Of a DNA stretch of 64,000 nucleotides, positions 54,792 to 63,708 are shown piece by piece. The stretch is taken from assembly GCF_900111895.1 (NCBI RefSeq), contig NZ_FOKB01000002.1, forward strand, positions 62,001 through 126,000. The letters run 5' to 3'. Under the pieces are notes generated by a model, which made no database searches, was not told where the DNA came from, and was given only the letters and a program-made list of their open reading frames with translations. The translations under genes and the position numbers were made by a program. Origin of the DNA: Pseudomonas simiae (lineage in GTDB: Bacteria; Pseudomonadota; Gammaproteobacteria; Pseudomonadales; Pseudomonadaceae). The first letter of the stretch is position 1. Every line of letters begins with the position of its first letter.

Positions 54792-57356
54792 ATGCGTATT
54801 GATCGTTTAACCAGCAAATTACAGTTGGCACTGTCTGACTCTCAATCCCTGGCCGTGGGCCTCGACCACCCGGCCATCGAGCCTGCGCACTTGATGCAGG
54901 CGCTCCTGGAGCAGCAAGGTGGTTCTATCAAACCCTTGCTGATGCAGGTGGGCTTCGACGTCAACAGCCTGCGCAAGGAGTTGAGCAAAGAACTCGACCA
55001 ACTGCCGAAAATCCAAAACCCGACCGGCGACGTGAATATGTCCCAGGACCTGGCGCGCCTGCTCAACCAGGCAGACCGTCTGGCCCAGCAGAAGGGCGAC
55101 CAGTTCATCTCCAGCGAACTGGTGCTGCTCGCTGCCATGGACGAGAACAGCAAACTCGGCAAGTTGTTGCTGGGCCAGGGCGTGAGCAAGAAAGCCCTGG
55201 AAAATGCCATCAACAACCTGCGGGGCGGCGACGCGGTGAACGACCCCAACCATGAGGAGTCGCGCCAAGCCCTGGATAAATACACCGTCGACCTGACCAA
55301 GCGCGCCGAAGAGGGCAAGCTTGACCCGGTGATCGGCCGTGACGATGAAATCCGTCGCACCATCCAGGTGTTGCAGCGTCGTACCAAGAACAACCCGGTG
55401 CTGATCGGTGAGCCGGGCGTGGGTAAAACTGCGATTGCCGAAGGCCTGGCCCAGCGCATCATCAATGGTGAAGTGCCGGATGGCCTCAAAGGCAAGCGCC
55501 TGCTGTCCCTGGACATGGGGTCGCTGATTGCCGGTGCCAAGTTCCGAGGCGAGTTCGAAGAGCGCCTGAAATCCCTGCTCAATGAATTGTCGAAGCAGGA
55601 AGGGCAGATCATTCTGTTTATCGACGAGCTGCACACCATGGTCGGCGCCGGTAAAGGCGAGGGCTCCATGGACGCCGGCAACATGCTCAAGCCAGCCTTG
55701 GCGCGGGGTGAGCTGCACTGCGTCGGTGCTACCACGCTCAACGAATATCGCCAGTACATTGAAAAGGACGCGGCCCTTGAGCGTCGCTTCCAGAAAGTGC
55801 TGGTGGAAGAGCCGAGCGAAGAAGACACCATCGCGATCCTGCGTGGCCTGAAAGAGCGTTATGAGGTCCACCACAAGGTGGCCATCACCGACGGCGCGAT
55901 CATTGCGGCGGCCAAATTGAGCCATCGCTACATCACTGACCGTCAGTTGCCTGACAAGGCCATCGACCTGATCGACGAGGCAGCCAGCCGCATCCGCATG
56001 GAGATCGACTCCAAGCCGGAAGTGCTCGACCGTCTGGATCGGCGCTTGATTCAACTGAAAGTCGAGTCCCAGGCCCTGAAGAAAGAAGAAGACGACGCGG
56101 CGAAGAAACGCCTGGAAAAACTCCAGGAAGAAATCGTCCGTCTGGAACGCGAGTATTCGGACCTGGAAGAAATCTGGACCTCGGAAAAAGCCGAAGTGCA
56201 GGGTTCGGCCCAGATCCAGCAAAAGATCGAGCAGTCCCGCCAGGAGCTGGAAGCCGCACGCCGTAAAGGCGACCTGAACCGTATGGCTGAGTTGCAGTAC
56301 GGGGTGATCCCCGACCTGGAACGCAGCCTGCAAATGGTCGACCAGCACGGCAAGCCTGAGAACCAGTTGCTGCGCAGCAAGGTAACCGAGGAAGAAATTG
56401 CCGAAGTCGTTTCCAAATGGACCGGCATTCCCGTGTCGAAAATGCTCGAAGGCGAGCGCGACAAGTTGCTGAAGATGGAAAGCCTGTTGCACCAACGCGT
56501 AATCGGCCAGGAAGAGGCCGTGGTGGCGGTGTCCAACGCGGTACGGCGTTCGCGGGCCGGGTTGTCCGACCCGAACCGCCCGAGCGGCTCGTTCATGTTC
56601 CTCGGCCCGACCGGCGTGGGTAAGACCGAGCTGTGCAAGGCCTTGGCCGAATTCCTCTTTGATACTGAAGAGGCCATGGTGCGGATCGATATGTCCGAAT
56701 TCATGGAGAAACATTCGGTGGCTCGCTTGATCGGCGCTCCACCAGGCTATGTGGGCTACGAGGAGGGCGGTTACCTGACCGAGGCTGTGCGGCGTAAGCC
56801 TTACTCGGTGATCCTGCTGGATGAGGTCGAGAAAGCGCACCCGGATGTGTTCAACATCCTGTTGCAAGTGCTGGAAGACGGCCGCCTGACGGACAGCCAC
56901 GGGCGTACCGTGGACTTCCGCAACACGGTGATCGTGATGACGTCCAACCTGGGGTCGGCGCAGATCCAGGAGTTGGTGGGTGATCGTGAGGGCCAGCGCG
57001 CTGCCGTGATGGATGCGCTGACCAGCCACTTCCGCCCGGAATTCATCAACCGGGTCGACGAAGTGGTGATCTTTGAGCCGCTGGCACGTGATCAGATCGC
57101 GGGCATCACCGAGATCCAGTTGGGCCGCCTGCGTGGCCGCCTGGCCGAGCGCGAGCTGGACCTGGTATTGAGCAGCGAGGCGTTGGACAAGCTGATCGCG
57201 GTAGGTTACGACCCCGTGTATGGCGCACGGCCGCTGAAACGTGCGATCCAGCGGTGGATCGAAAACCCGCTGGCGCAGTTGATCCTGTCGGGCAGCTTCA
57301 TGCCGGGCACCAGTGTCGAGGCGACCGTGGAAAACGACGAAATCGTCTTCCACTAA
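54792..57356 (+). CDS. clpB: ATP-dependent disaggregase ClpB
   Basis: An 854-residue Hsp100 hexamer that works with DnaK to rescue aggregated proteins. The N domain (about 1-145), NBD1 with Walker A GEPGVGKT (206-213), the coiled-coil M domain (about 410-525) and NBD2 with Walker A GPTGVGKT (605-612) are all visible. No ClpP-binding IGF loop is present, which separates it from ClpA. It is preceded by a sigma-32 promoter and followed by a strong terminator. The start ATG has AAGGAAGG upstream. Confidence 0.98.
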   Translation: MRIDRLTSKLQLALSDSQSLAVGLDHPAIEPAHLMQALLEQQGGSIKPLLMQVGFDVNSLRKELSKELDQLPKIQNPTGDVNMSQDLARLLNQADRLAQQKGDQFISSELVLLAAMDENSKLGKLLLGQGVSKKALENAINNLRGGDAVNDPNHEESRQALDKYTVDLTKRAEEGKLDPVIGRDDEIRRTIQVLQRRTKNNPVLIGEPGVGKTAIAEGLAQRIINGEVPDGLKGKRLLSLDMGSLIAGAKFRGEFEERLKSLLNELSKQEGQIILFIDELHTMVGAGKGEGSMDAGNMLKPALARGELHCVGATTLNEYRQYIEKDAALERRFQKVLVEEPSEEDTIAILRGLKERYEVHHKVAITDGAIIAAAKLSHRYITDRQLPDKAIDLIDEAASRIRMEIDSKPEVLDRLDRRLIQLKVESQALKKEEDDAAKKRLEKLQEEIVRLEREYSDLEEIWTSEKAEVQGSAQIQQKIEQSRQELEAARRKGDLNRMAELQYGVIPDLERSLQMVDQHGKPENQLLRSKVTEEEIAEVVSKWTGIPVSKMLEGERDKLLKMESLLHQRVIGQEEAVVAVSNAVRRSRAGLSDPNRPSGSFMFLGPTGVGKTELCKALAEFLFDTEEAMVRIDMSEFMEKHSVARLIGAPPGYVGYEEGGYLTEAVRRKPYSVILLDEVEKAHPDVFNILLQVLEDGRLTDSHGRTVDFRNTVIVMTSNLGSAQIQELVGDREGQRAAVMDALTSHFRPEFINRVDEVVIFEPLARDQIAGITEIQLGRLRGRLAERELDLVLSSEALDKLIAVGYDPVYGARPLKRAIQRWIENPLAQLILSGSFMPGTSVEATVENDEIVFH

Positions 57357-57380
57357 GCCCCGTCTGTTGGGTAATAAGAG

Positions 57381-57409
57381 AAGGCCCCGCATTGCGGGGC
57401 CTTTTTTTT
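57381..57409 (+). terminator. Rho-independent terminator after clpB
   Basis: AAGGCCCCGC pairs with GCGGGGCCTT around a 3-4-nt loop, followed by eight T in all, 24 bp beyond the clpB stop. Confidence 0.95.
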
Positions 57410-57541
57410 CGATAGGGCGTTGAACTGTAAGGCAAAGGCTTGTAAAGTGCGCCCCGCAGCAACGTCAGCCCACGGGTTTCTTCTCCCCAAGAAGAAATCA
57501 GAAACAAGCGCAAATCATTGTCTTAAAAGCAATTTAAAGGG
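57410..57541. other. Spacer between clpB terminator and tRNA promoter, no gene seen
   Basis: About 130 bp without a credible open frame, becoming AT-rich towards the tRNA promoter. A perfect inverted repeat, TTTCTTCT/AGAAGAAA, lies at 57477-57497 without a T run. Confidence 0.5.
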
Positions 57542-57569
57542 TTGACAGGGGTTTTTAAGATTGTAGAAT
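57542..57569 (+). promoter_or_regulatory. Sigma-70 promoter of the tRNA operon
   Basis: TTGACA (57542-57547), 16 nt, then TAGAAT (57564-57569), followed by a GCGCGCC stretch at the expected start. The GC-rich discriminator is typical of stringently controlled stable-RNA promoters. Confidence 0.88.
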
Positions 57570-57656
57570 AGCGCGCCTCAGACACATGAACGTAGCGATA
57601 CGGACAAGTCGAAGAGAAGGTAGTAAGCAGTAACGTAGTACTTTGAAATATGTAGT

Positions 57657-57732
57657 TCCGTGATAGCTCAGTCGGTAGAGCAAATGACTGTTAATCATTG
57701 GGTCCCAGGTTCGAGTCCTGGTCACGGAGCCA
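57657..57732 (+). tRNA. tRNA-Asn (anticodon GTT)
   Basis: A 76-nt cloverleaf with encoded CCA; acceptor TCCGTGA pairs with TCACGGA, and the anticodon loop reads CTGTTAA. It is the first gene of the operon driven by the promoter at 57542-57569. Confidence 0.98.
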
Positions 57733-57742
57733 ATTTCAATAT

Positions 57743-57819
57743 CGGGGTATAGCGCAGTCCGGTAGCGCGCCTGCTTTGGGAGCAGGATGTCGGGAGTTCG
57801 AATCCCCCTACCCCGACCA
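57743..57819 (+). tRNA. tRNA-Pro (anticodon TGG), copy 1
   Basis: A 77-nt cloverleaf with encoded CCA; acceptor CGGGGTA pairs with TACCCCG, and the anticodon loop is TTTGGGA. The T stem reads GGGAG/CCCCC, with an A-C mismatch in the fourth pair. A nearly identical second copy lies 175 bp downstream. Confidence 0.98.
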
Positions 57820-57824
57820 TATTT

Positions 57825-57900
57825 GGGTCGTTAGCTCAGTTGGTAGAGCAGTTGGCTTTTAACCAATTGGTCGTAGGTTCGAATCCCACACGACCCACCA
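57825..57900 (+). tRNA. tRNA-Lys (anticodon TTT)
   Basis: A 76-nt cloverleaf with encoded CCA; acceptor GGGTCGT pairs with ACGACCC, and the anticodon loop is CTTTTAA. It follows tRNA-Pro copy 1 after 5 nt. Confidence 0.98.
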
Positions 57901-57964
57901 TTTTTGAGACCAGTTAACGCTGGAATCGAATCTTAAGATCAGAGGCCAAAAGCGCTGATCGAAG

Positions 57965-57991
57965 AAGGCGACTGAAAGGTCGCCTTTTTAT
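57965..57991 (+). terminator. Hairpin terminator between tRNA-Lys and the second tRNA-Pro
   Basis: AAGGCGAC pairs with GTCGCCTT around a short A-rich loop, followed by TTTTTA. It should end the first transcript before the second Pro copy, in whole or in part. Confidence 0.85.
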
Positions 57992-57994
57992 TAC

Positions 57995-58071
57995 CGGGGT
58001 ATAGCGCAGTCCGGTAGCGCGCCTGCTTTGGGAGCAGGATGTCAGGAGTTCGAATCCCCTTACCCCGACCA
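57995..58071 (+). tRNA. tRNA-Pro (anticodon TGG), copy 2
   Basis: A 77-nt cloverleaf with encoded CCA, equal to copy 1 except in the T arm, where the outer pair is A-T instead of G-C, so pairing is kept. It begins only 4 nt after the terminator at 57965-57991, and no promoter is visible, so its expression may depend on readthrough. Confidence 0.97.
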
Positions 58072-58075
58072 TATT

Positions 58076-58112
58076 AAAAATCCTCGTATCGAAAGATACG
58101 GGGATTTTTTTT
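58076..58112 (+). terminator. Rho-independent terminator after the tRNA cluster
   Basis: AAAAATCC-x-CGTATC pairs with GATACG-x-GGATTTTT around a GAAA loop, followed by a run of eight T. Confidence 0.92.
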
Positions 58113-58145
58113 GTGCGCGAAAATCTTGACTCTCCGCCAGACAAA

Positions 58146-58234
58146 TGTGGGAGCGGGCTTGCTCGCGAATGCAGTGGCTCAGTGTCAGATGTGCTGACTG
58201 ATACACCGCATTCGCGAGCAAGCCCGCTCCCACA
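58146..58234. repeat. REP doublet (REPIN)
   Basis: Inverted copies of TGTGGGAGCGGGCTTGCTCG between the tRNA terminator and the convergent ndh gene. Confidence 0.93.
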
Positions 58235-58263
58235 TTTACCAGGTCCCACTCGGGACCGTGTTG

Positions 58264-59562
58264 TCAGTGGAGCTTGAGGCGTGGCTCGGTGCCTCGCCCG
58301 ATCTTGCTCCCCAGCATCAGCATCGCCGTGCGAAAGAAGCCATACAGCGTCATCTGGTGCATGCGGTACAGCGACACATAGAACATCCGCGCCAGCCAAC
58401 CTTCCAGCATCACGCTGCCGGTGAGGTTGCCCATCAAGTTACCCACCGCCGAGAAGCGCGACAGCGAGATCAGCGAGCCATAGTCGGTGTACTTGTAGCT
58501 CGGCAGGTCCTTGCCCTCGATGCGCAGCTTCAGCGACTTGGCCAGTAACGAGGCCTGCTGGTGAGCTGCCTGGGCCCGTGGTGGTACGTTGCGGTCGGTG
58601 CCCGGTTGCGGGCAGGCGGCGCAGTCGCCAAACGCGAAGATGTTCTCGTCGCGAGTGGTTTGCAGTGTCGGCAACACCTGCAGTTGATTGATGCGGTTGG
58701 TTTCCAGGCCATCGATATCCTTGAGGAAACCGGGTGCGCGAATACCGGCCGCCCATACCTTTAGGCTGGCCGGGATCACCTGGCCACTGGTGGTGATCAG
58801 TGCATCGGCCGTCACTTCACTGACCGCCGAATTGGTCAGCACGGTCACCCCGAGCTTCTCCAGGGTTTTGTGCACCGGCGCGCCGATACGCTCCGGCAGG
58901 GCAGGCAGCACTCGTGGGCCGGCTTCGATCAGGGTGATGTGCATGTTTTCCGGCTTGATGCGGTCCAGGCCATAGGCGGCCAGCTCATGGGCGGCGTTAT
59001 GCAGTTCGGCGGCCAGTTCGACCCCGGTGGCACCTGCGCCGACGATGGCGACGCTGATTTTTTCTACCACGTCGGTCTGCCCGGCATGGGCGCGCAGGTA
59101 GTGGTTGAGCAACTGCTGGTGGAAGCGCTCGGCCTGCTTGCGGGTGTCGAGGAACAGGCAGTGCTGCGCGGCGCCCTCGGTACCGAAGTCATTGGTGGTG
59201 CTGCCGACCGCGATCACCAGGCTGTCATAGCCCAGCACGCGCGCAGGCACCAGCTCACGGCCTTCTTCGTCGAGGGTGGCGGCCAGCTGGATCTTCTTCT
59301 GTTCACGGTCGAGCCCGCTCATGCGCCCCAGTTGGAACTCGAAGTGGTTCCATTTGGCCTGGGCGACATAATTGAGTTCGTCTTCCGAAGAGTTCAGCGA
59401 ACCGGCTGCCACTTCGTGCAGCAAGGGCTTCCAGATATGGGTCAGGTTGGTGTCCACCAGCGTGATGCTGGCAGTGCCGCGCTTACCCAGAGTCTTACCC
59501 AGGCGGGTAGCTAACTCCAGGCCGCCGGCGCCGCCGCCGACGATAATAATACGATGGGTCAT
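58264..59562 (-). CDS. ndh: Type II NADH dehydrogenase (NDH-2)
   Basis: A 432-residue non-proton-pumping NADH:quinone oxidoreductase at the inner face of the cytoplasmic membrane. The FAD motif GGGAGG is at 9-14, a second GAGATGVELAAEL motif (about 182-194) binds NADH, and the C-terminal part has the amphipathic region used for membrane contact (LARMFYVSLYRMHQ). ATG 59562 gives the family N-terminus MTHRI; a GAGA lies 7-8 nt upstream. The frame from 59577 adds five residues only. Confidence 0.95.
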   Translation of the reverse strand: MTHRIIIVGGGAGGLELATRLGKTLGKRGTASITLVDTNLTHIWKPLLHEVAAGSLNSSEDELNYVAQAKWNHFEFQLGRMSGLDREQKKIQLAATLDEEGRELVPARVLGYDSLVIAVGSTTNDFGTEGAAQHCLFLDTRKQAERFHQQLLNHYLRAHAGQTDVVEKISVAIVGAGATGVELAAELHNAAHELAAYGLDRIKPENMHITLIEAGPRVLPALPERIGAPVHKTLEKLGVTVLTNSAVSEVTADALITTSGQVIPASLKVWAAGIRAPGFLKDIDGLETNRINQLQVLPTLQTTRDENIFAFGDCAACPQPGTDRNVPPRAQAAHQQASLLAKSLKLRIEGKDLPSYKYTDYGSLISLSRFSAVGNLMGNLTGSVMLEGWLARMFYVSLYRMHQMTLYGFFRTAMLMLGSKIGRGTEPRLKLH

Positions 59563-59622
59563 GGGGATATCTCGCAAGGCTAAAAGAAATCGGAGCAGTT
59601 ACCCCCGCGAGCGCCAGGCAGC

Positions 59623-59796
59623 TCATAGCGTCAGGTAACTCAAAAGTCGGCTCAGCAAGCCAAGGCCGATCACCACTATCAGCACCACACCCAGGAGCAG
59701 CCACGGCCGGAAAGGCTTGCGCTCGACTCGGTGTTGGGAGAGTTGGAGGTACTCTTCGACATGCTGTTGGTCATCGGGGTTCAGGCGGCTGGTCAT
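59623..59796 (-). CDS. DUF3094 small membrane protein
   Basis: A 57-residue protein with a charged N-terminal half (NPDDQQHVEEYLQLS) and one C-terminal membrane segment (WLLLGVVLIVVIGLGLLSRLL). It matches the short DUF3094 family of Pseudomonas. ATG 59796 gives the usual start; an ATG nine codons upstream is less likely. It lies 60 bp before ndh in the same direction. Function unknown. Confidence 0.8.
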   Translation of the reverse strand: MTSRLNPDDQQHVEEYLQLSQHRVERKPFRPWLLLGVVLIVVIGLGLLSRLLSYLTL

Positions 59797-59850
59797 AAAG
59801 GCCTCGTCAGGTAGACGTTGCAAAAGGGCGCCACGTTACAGTCCGGGGGC

Positions 59851-60480
59851 TCAGAGGCTGATGCCCACATCGAACACTATGCTGCGGCCCAGGTTGTTGC
59901 GCAAGAAATCCGGTGCATCCGGGTGGGCGAACAACACCCGTGCAAAGGTCGGCCCCACCAGCGACAGCGAGCGCCAGCCCTGGCGCAGGTATTCCGTCGG
60001 CGGCGGAAAATGACTGTTGAGGTCGAGCACTTCACGCTTGAGGCTGGTGAAGGCGACGATATCCAGCTCCCCCAGGTCCATCCCGCGCTCTTTGTAGTTA
60101 TGGGCCTTCTTGCGCAGCGTGGGCGCCAGGCGCAGCAAGAACTCATGGGCCGGGATGCGTCGCGGCTTGGCCTCGCGCCGCACCAGTTGGCTCAGGGAGA
60201 ACGCGCTGCGTCGGCGCAGCAATTCGTCGCGCCATTCGTCGTTCAGGCGGCGGCCCTCATCCAGTACAAAAAACACCTCGAAGCTGGCGTCGCGAAACAG
60301 CACGTCCGGCGGCTCTTGCCCGGCGGCGTGAAATTCTTCGGCACGGTAGGGCACGTTCAGGCCTTGCAGCAGGCGCTGGCAGACCCAACGCTCACGCTCC
60401 CATTTGCGGGCATTGGACAAGAATGCGTTGGCTTGTTCGGCCGCTACGGTCAGCAGGCGCAAGTAATCTGAGTCATCCAT
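59851..60480 (-). CDS. DUF1780 family protein
   Basis: A 209-residue soluble protein of the DUF1780 family (restriction-endonuclease-like fold). Conserved stretches are FLSNARKWERERWVCQRLL near residue 20-38 and the C-terminal AHPDAPDFLRNNLG. ATG 60480 is used; the longer frame from 60564 reads through promoter DNA. It is conserved in Pseudomonas, and I know of no assigned function. Confidence 0.82.
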   Translation of the reverse strand: MDDSDYLRLLTVAAEQANAFLSNARKWERERWVCQRLLQGLNVPYRAEEFHAAGQEPPDVLFRDASFEVFFVLDEGRRLNDEWRDELLRRRSAFSLSQLVRREAKPRRIPAHEFLLRLAPTLRKKAHNYKERGMDLGELDIVAFTSLKREVLDLNSHFPPPTEYLRQGWRSLSLVGPTFARVLFAHPDAPDFLRNNLGRSIVFDVGISL

Positions 60481-60583
60481 AGCTAGCAGCTTAGCGCCCA
60501 AATGATGACCGCAGGAAGTCCCGCTGCAAAAGCTCGGTGTAGACTGGGCACTCGAGCGTTCCACCGGGTAAGAGGAGTGTGCA

Positions 60584-61051
60584 GTGAAGATTCTAGCGGT
60601 GTTTTTGTTGGCTCTGTTGCCTGTGGGGGCCCAGGCGGTTGAAGTGGGCGAGCGCCTGGCCCCTTGGACCCTGCTGGATCAATTCGATCAGGCCTACACC
60701 CTGGATAACCAGGCGCAGGTCCTGCTCGTTGCGCGTGGCATGGACGCCGCCAAGCAGGTGGATGCAGCGCTGCAGGGCCAACCCAAAGGCTACCTTGAGG
60801 CACGACATGCCGTGTTTGTTGCCGATATCCAGCGCATGCCGCGCCTGATCGCCAAGCTGTTCGCGGTACCGGCCATGCAGTCCTACAACTACCGGGTCAT
60901 GCTGGACCGTGACGCACGCATTGCGCCGCGTTATCCGGGGCCTGTGGATAAAGTGCTGTGGCTGCAACTGGATAACGGCAAGCTGGTCGCCGAGCACGCC
61001 TACAGTTCTGCCGCCGAACTGCGTCAGGCCCTGGAGCAGGTGAAGCCGTGA
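60584..61051 (+). CDS. Periplasmic thioredoxin-fold-like protein
   Basis: A 155-residue protein with a signal peptide (cleavage near AQA-V, residue 18-19). The order of segments (DQFDQAYTLDNQAQVLLVAR, then a helix, then DRDARIAPRYPG) resembles the thioredoxin/peroxiredoxin-like fold, but no CxxC or catalytic Cys is present. Homologues are sometimes labelled FAD/FMN-containing dehydrogenase, which the sequence does not support. It overlaps the following membrane-protein gene by 4 nt. Confidence 0.75.
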   Translation: MKILAVFLLALLPVGAQAVEVGERLAPWTLLDQFDQAYTLDNQAQVLLVARGMDAAKQVDAALQGQPKGYLEARHAVFVADIQRMPRLIAKLFAVPAMQSYNYRVMLDRDARIAPRYPGPVDKVLWLQLDNGKLVAEHAYSSAAELRQALEQVKP

Positions 61052-61737
61052 TCAGCGCCGCGGTGTTGGCGCCGGCAACACTCGGGGCCGGCTGGCTGTT
61101 GTATGTGCCCCTGGTAGTCTGGGCCATCTTGCGTTCACCTTGGGTCGAACTGTTTGCCGACCGGCGGCGCCAGCATTTGCTGTTTGGCACTGTGTTCGCC
61201 TTGTTCATGCTGTGGCTGGTACGGCGGGATTTCGATACCGGCGTGTCCTACCACTTTATCGGCATGACCGCCGTGACCCTGTTGCTCGATTGGCCCCTGG
61301 CGATCGTGGGCGGTTTTGCCGCCCAGTTGGGCTTGATGGCGCTGGGACGCCAGGACCTCGCAGCCCTGGGCGTCAACGGCCTGCTGCTTATTGGGCTGCC
61401 GGTGCTGGTCACGGAAGCCTGCGCGTTGCTGGTCGAGCGGGCGCAACCGCGCAATCCCTTCGTGTATATCTTCTGCTCCGGTTTTTTCGCCGCCGCGCTG
61501 TCGGCTTTGCTCTGCCTGGTGGTCGGACTGGGGCTGTTGTGGTTCGACGGCCGTTTTGCCCTGCCGGAATGGCTGGAGGATTTTGTCGGCTACCTGTGGC
61601 TGATCATCTTTCCCGAAGCCTTCATCAACGGCATGGTTATCAGCGCGCTGGTGGTGTTTTGCCCGGAATGGCTGGAGACCTTCAACCGCACGCGCTACCT
61701 GTCCGCCCCCTGGAAGGACGACGATTCACAGCGTTGA
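61048..61737 (+). CDS. CbiM-like energy-coupling membrane protein
   Basis: A 229-residue inner-membrane protein with six to seven membrane segments. The segments VSYHFIGMTAVTLLLDWPLAI and LIIFPEAFINGMV resemble the CbiM/NikM permease family of energy-coupling-factor transporters, which carry Co or Ni. No ATPase or T-component gene is beside it, and the N-terminal metal-binding Met-His motif of CbiM is not seen. It is coupled to the upstream periplasmic protein. Substrate unknown. Confidence 0.75.
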   Translation: MISAAVLAPATLGAGWLLYVPLVVWAILRSPWVELFADRRRQHLLFGTVFALFMLWLVRRDFDTGVSYHFIGMTAVTLLLDWPLAIVGGFAAQLGLMALGRQDLAALGVNGLLLIGLPVLVTEACALLVERAQPRNPFVYIFCSGFFAAALSALLCLVVGLGLLWFDGRFALPEWLEDFVGYLWLIIFPEAFINGMVISALVVFCPEWLETFNRTRYLSAPWKDDDSQR

Positions 61738-61812
61738 CCCAGATCAAATCCCACCCACCCAAGCAGGGCCATGCTCAGCGAAATTTTTCCAGGCAAGGCG
61801 GGAGCACGAATC

Positions 61813-62028
61813 ATGAGTGTGTACGAGTGGGCACGGCAGGAATTGCGCAGAAGCCAGGACGCGGCACAGGAAATCGGTTTTGACCCGGGCCTGACCTTGC
61901 GTGCCATGCTCAGCGCGGTGGTGCAGCAGAGCAAGGGTGTGCGCAGTTTCGAAGACCTGGCCGACGAGCTGCAATACCTTGCAGAGAACCTCGACGACCA
62001 GCAGGAATACGCCTTTATGCGCCCTTAG
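61813..62028 (+). CDS. Small conserved Pseudomonas protein
   Basis: A 71-residue acidic, mostly helical protein with no Cys, signal or membrane segment. The ATG at 61813 has GGAG 9 nt upstream and is preferred to that at 61771. It overlaps the convergent yacG gene by 4 nt. I do not recognise a named domain. Confidence 0.65.
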   Translation: MSVYEWARQELRRSQDAAQEIGFDPGLTLRAMLSAVVQQSKGVRSFEDLADELQYLAENLDDQQEYAFMRP

Positions 62029-62225
62029 TGGCGCGGTGGCAGGTCTTCGGAAAACAGCTCGTCTTCAGCGTCCGGGGCCACGGGGATCTTGTGTTCTTCA
62101 GCAGCCCAGGCGCCCAGGTCGATAAGCTTGCAGCGGTCCGAGCAGAACGGCCGGTTGAGGTTGGTCGCTTTCCATTCCACGGGTGCGCCGCAGGTTGGGC
62201 AGTCGACGGTCAAGGGTTGGCTCAT
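62025..62225 (-). CDS. yacG: DNA gyrase inhibitor YacG
   Basis: A 66-residue zinc-finger protein with the C-x2-C-x15-C-x3-C site in [10 protein letters not shown] and [12 protein letters not shown] and an acidic tail. It binds GyrB and blocks DNA gyrase in E. coli. It overlaps coaE by 4 nt; the order pilC-pilD-coaE-yacG is conserved in Pseudomonas. Confidence 0.96.
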   Translation of the reverse strand: MSQPLTVDCPTCGAPVEWKATNLNRPFCSDRCKLIDLGAWAAEEHKIPVAPDAEDELFSEDLPPRH

Positions 62226-62845
62226 GATCGGCCTCCACGCAAAGTAAGGTAAAAGTGGTGCAGTCGCTCGACCTCGCTGTGCAGCCAGGCAAGGTCCCGG
62301 TCATTGACCAGTACATCATCGGCATGGTTCAGGCGGTCTTCGCGGCTGGATTGAGCCTTGAGGATCGCCTGCACCTGTTGCTCGTTGATGCCGTCGCGCT
62401 GCAGGGTACGCTGAATCTGCAGCGACTGCGGCACATCGATCACCAGGATGCGCTGGGTCATGCTGTACTGGCCGGACTCGATCAGCAGCGGCGACACCAA
62501 TATCGCGTAAGGCGACTTCGCGCGCGCCAGGTGGCTGCGAATCTCCTCGCCAATCAACGGGTGCAGCAAGGCTTCGAGCCAGCGGCGCTCTTCGGGTTCT
62601 TCAAAGATCAGCTTGCGCAGGGCGGCGCGGTTCAACTGGCCGTCGGGATGCAGCACGCCAGCACCGAAGTGCTCGGCGATGCGCGCCAGTGCCGGCCGTC
62701 CAGGCTCGACCACCCAGCGGGCGGCGTGATCGGCGTCCACCAGGTCGATGCCAAGGTCGATAAAGTGCTGGGCCGCGGCGCTTTTACCGCTGCCGATGCC
62801 ACCAGTGAGGCCGAGAATCCAGGGTGTTGTAACAGGAGTGGTCAT
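62222..62845 (-). CDS. coaE: Dephospho-CoA kinase
   Basis: A 207-residue kinase that phosphorylates the 3'-OH of dephospho-CoA, the last step of CoA synthesis. The P-loop [14 protein letters not shown] lies at about 12-25, followed by [10 protein letters not shown] and the [10 protein letters not shown] segment. ATG 62845 overlaps the pilD stop as ATGA and gives the family length; the longer frame is pilD shadow. Confidence 0.96.
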   Translation of the reverse strand: MTTPVTTPWILGLTGGIGSGKSAAAQHFIDLGIDLVDADHAARWVVEPGRPALARIAEHFGAGVLHPDGQLNRAALRKLIFEEPEERRWLEALLHPLIGEEIRSHLARAKSPYAILVSPLLIESGQYSMTQRILVIDVPQSLQIQRTLQRDGINEQQVQAILKAQSSREDRLNHADDVLVNDRDLAWLHSEVERLHHFYLTLRGGRS

Positions 62846-63708
62846 CTGAAACCGACAGACTGCAAATAGAAGTTGGTTATTTGACCACCCCAGAGCAATG
62901 CAATCCAGCCGGCAATCGCCAGATACGGACCAAATGGCATCGGTGCCGACGCGTGGGACTTGCGCAGGCGCATCAGGATCAAGCCCACGACCACACCCAC
63001 CAGCGACGACATCAACAGGGTCATGGGCAGGATCTGCCAGCCCCCCCAGGCGCCGAGCAAGGCCAGCAGCTTGAAGTCGCCATGGCCCATGCCGTCCTTG
63101 CCGGTGACCAGCTTGAACAGCCAGAACACGCTCCACAGGCTCATGTACCCGATGACCGCACCCCACAAGGCCTCGGGCAGTGTCGTCAGCAGGCCGAACC
63201 CGTTGACGATCAGCCCCAGCCACAGCAGCGGCATCACTAGCACATCCGGCAACAGCTGATGGTCTGCATCGATCAGGCTCATCGCCAACAATCCCCAGCT
63301 CAGCACCAGCACTGCGCCCGCCTGCCAGCCAAAGCCGAAACGCCAGGCCACCCAGGCTGAGATCAATGCACACGCCAGTTCAGTGAGCGGATAACGGGCG
63401 CTGATCGCACCTTGGCAATGGGCGCAGCGGCCTCGCAGAAACAGGTAACTGAGCAGTGGGATATTTTCCCACGGACGTATCGGATGATTGCAGTGTGGGC
63501 AGCAGGAACTGGGGTGCATCAGGTTGTAGGTCGGGCCGGCAGGCTCAGCGGGCAAGCCGAGCACTTCGAGCGCCTGGGCCCGCCATTCCCGTTCGAGCAT
63601 CGTTGGAAGGCGCCACACCAGCACGTTGAGAAAGCTGCCGACGATCAGGCCCAGCAGCGCCGCCAGCGCAACAAAAGCCCAGGGGGGGCCGGCCAACAGC
63701 AGGCTCAA
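62842..63708 (-). CDS. pilD: Prepilin peptidase / N-methyltransferase PilD
   Basis: A 288-residue inner-membrane aspartyl protease that cuts and N-methylates type IV prepilins and T2SS pseudopilins, including the minor pilins at 47.4-50.3 kb. The cytoplasmic zinc site (CCPHCNHPI and RCAHCQGAI), the two catalytic Asp regions ([12 protein letters not shown] and [14 protein letters not shown]) and about eight membrane segments are visible. It overlaps pilC and coaE by 4 nt each. Confidence 0.97.
   Translation of the reverse strand: MSLLLAGPPWAFVALAALLGLIVGSFLNVLVWRLPTMLEREWRAQALEVLGLPAEPAGPTYNLMHPSSCCPHCNHPIRPWENIPLLSYLFLRGRCAHCQGAISARYPLTELACALISAWVAWRFGFGWQAGAVLVLSWGLLAMSLIDADHQLLPDVLVMPLLWLGLIVNGFGLLTTLPEALWGAVIGYMSLWSVFWLFKLVTGKDGMGHGDFKLLALLGAWGGWQILPMTLLMSSLVGVVVGLILMRLRKSHASAPMPFGPYLAIAGWIALLWGGQITNFYLQSVGFR

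Noticed and set aside
54819..57392. 857-codon open frame on the minus strand across clpB
   Set aside because: Antisense shadow of clpB with no ribosome site or recognisable domain.
57477..57497. Perfect inverted repeat TTTCTTCT/AGAAGAAA before the tRNA promoter
   Set aside because: No T run, no nearby start codon and no family that I can name; kept only as a note in the spacer entry.
57914..58399. 161-codon frame on the minus strand through the second tRNA-Pro and a REP doublet
   Set aside because: The peptide around GVRGFELLTSCSQSRR is a translated antisense of tRNA-Pro, a known source of false proteins.
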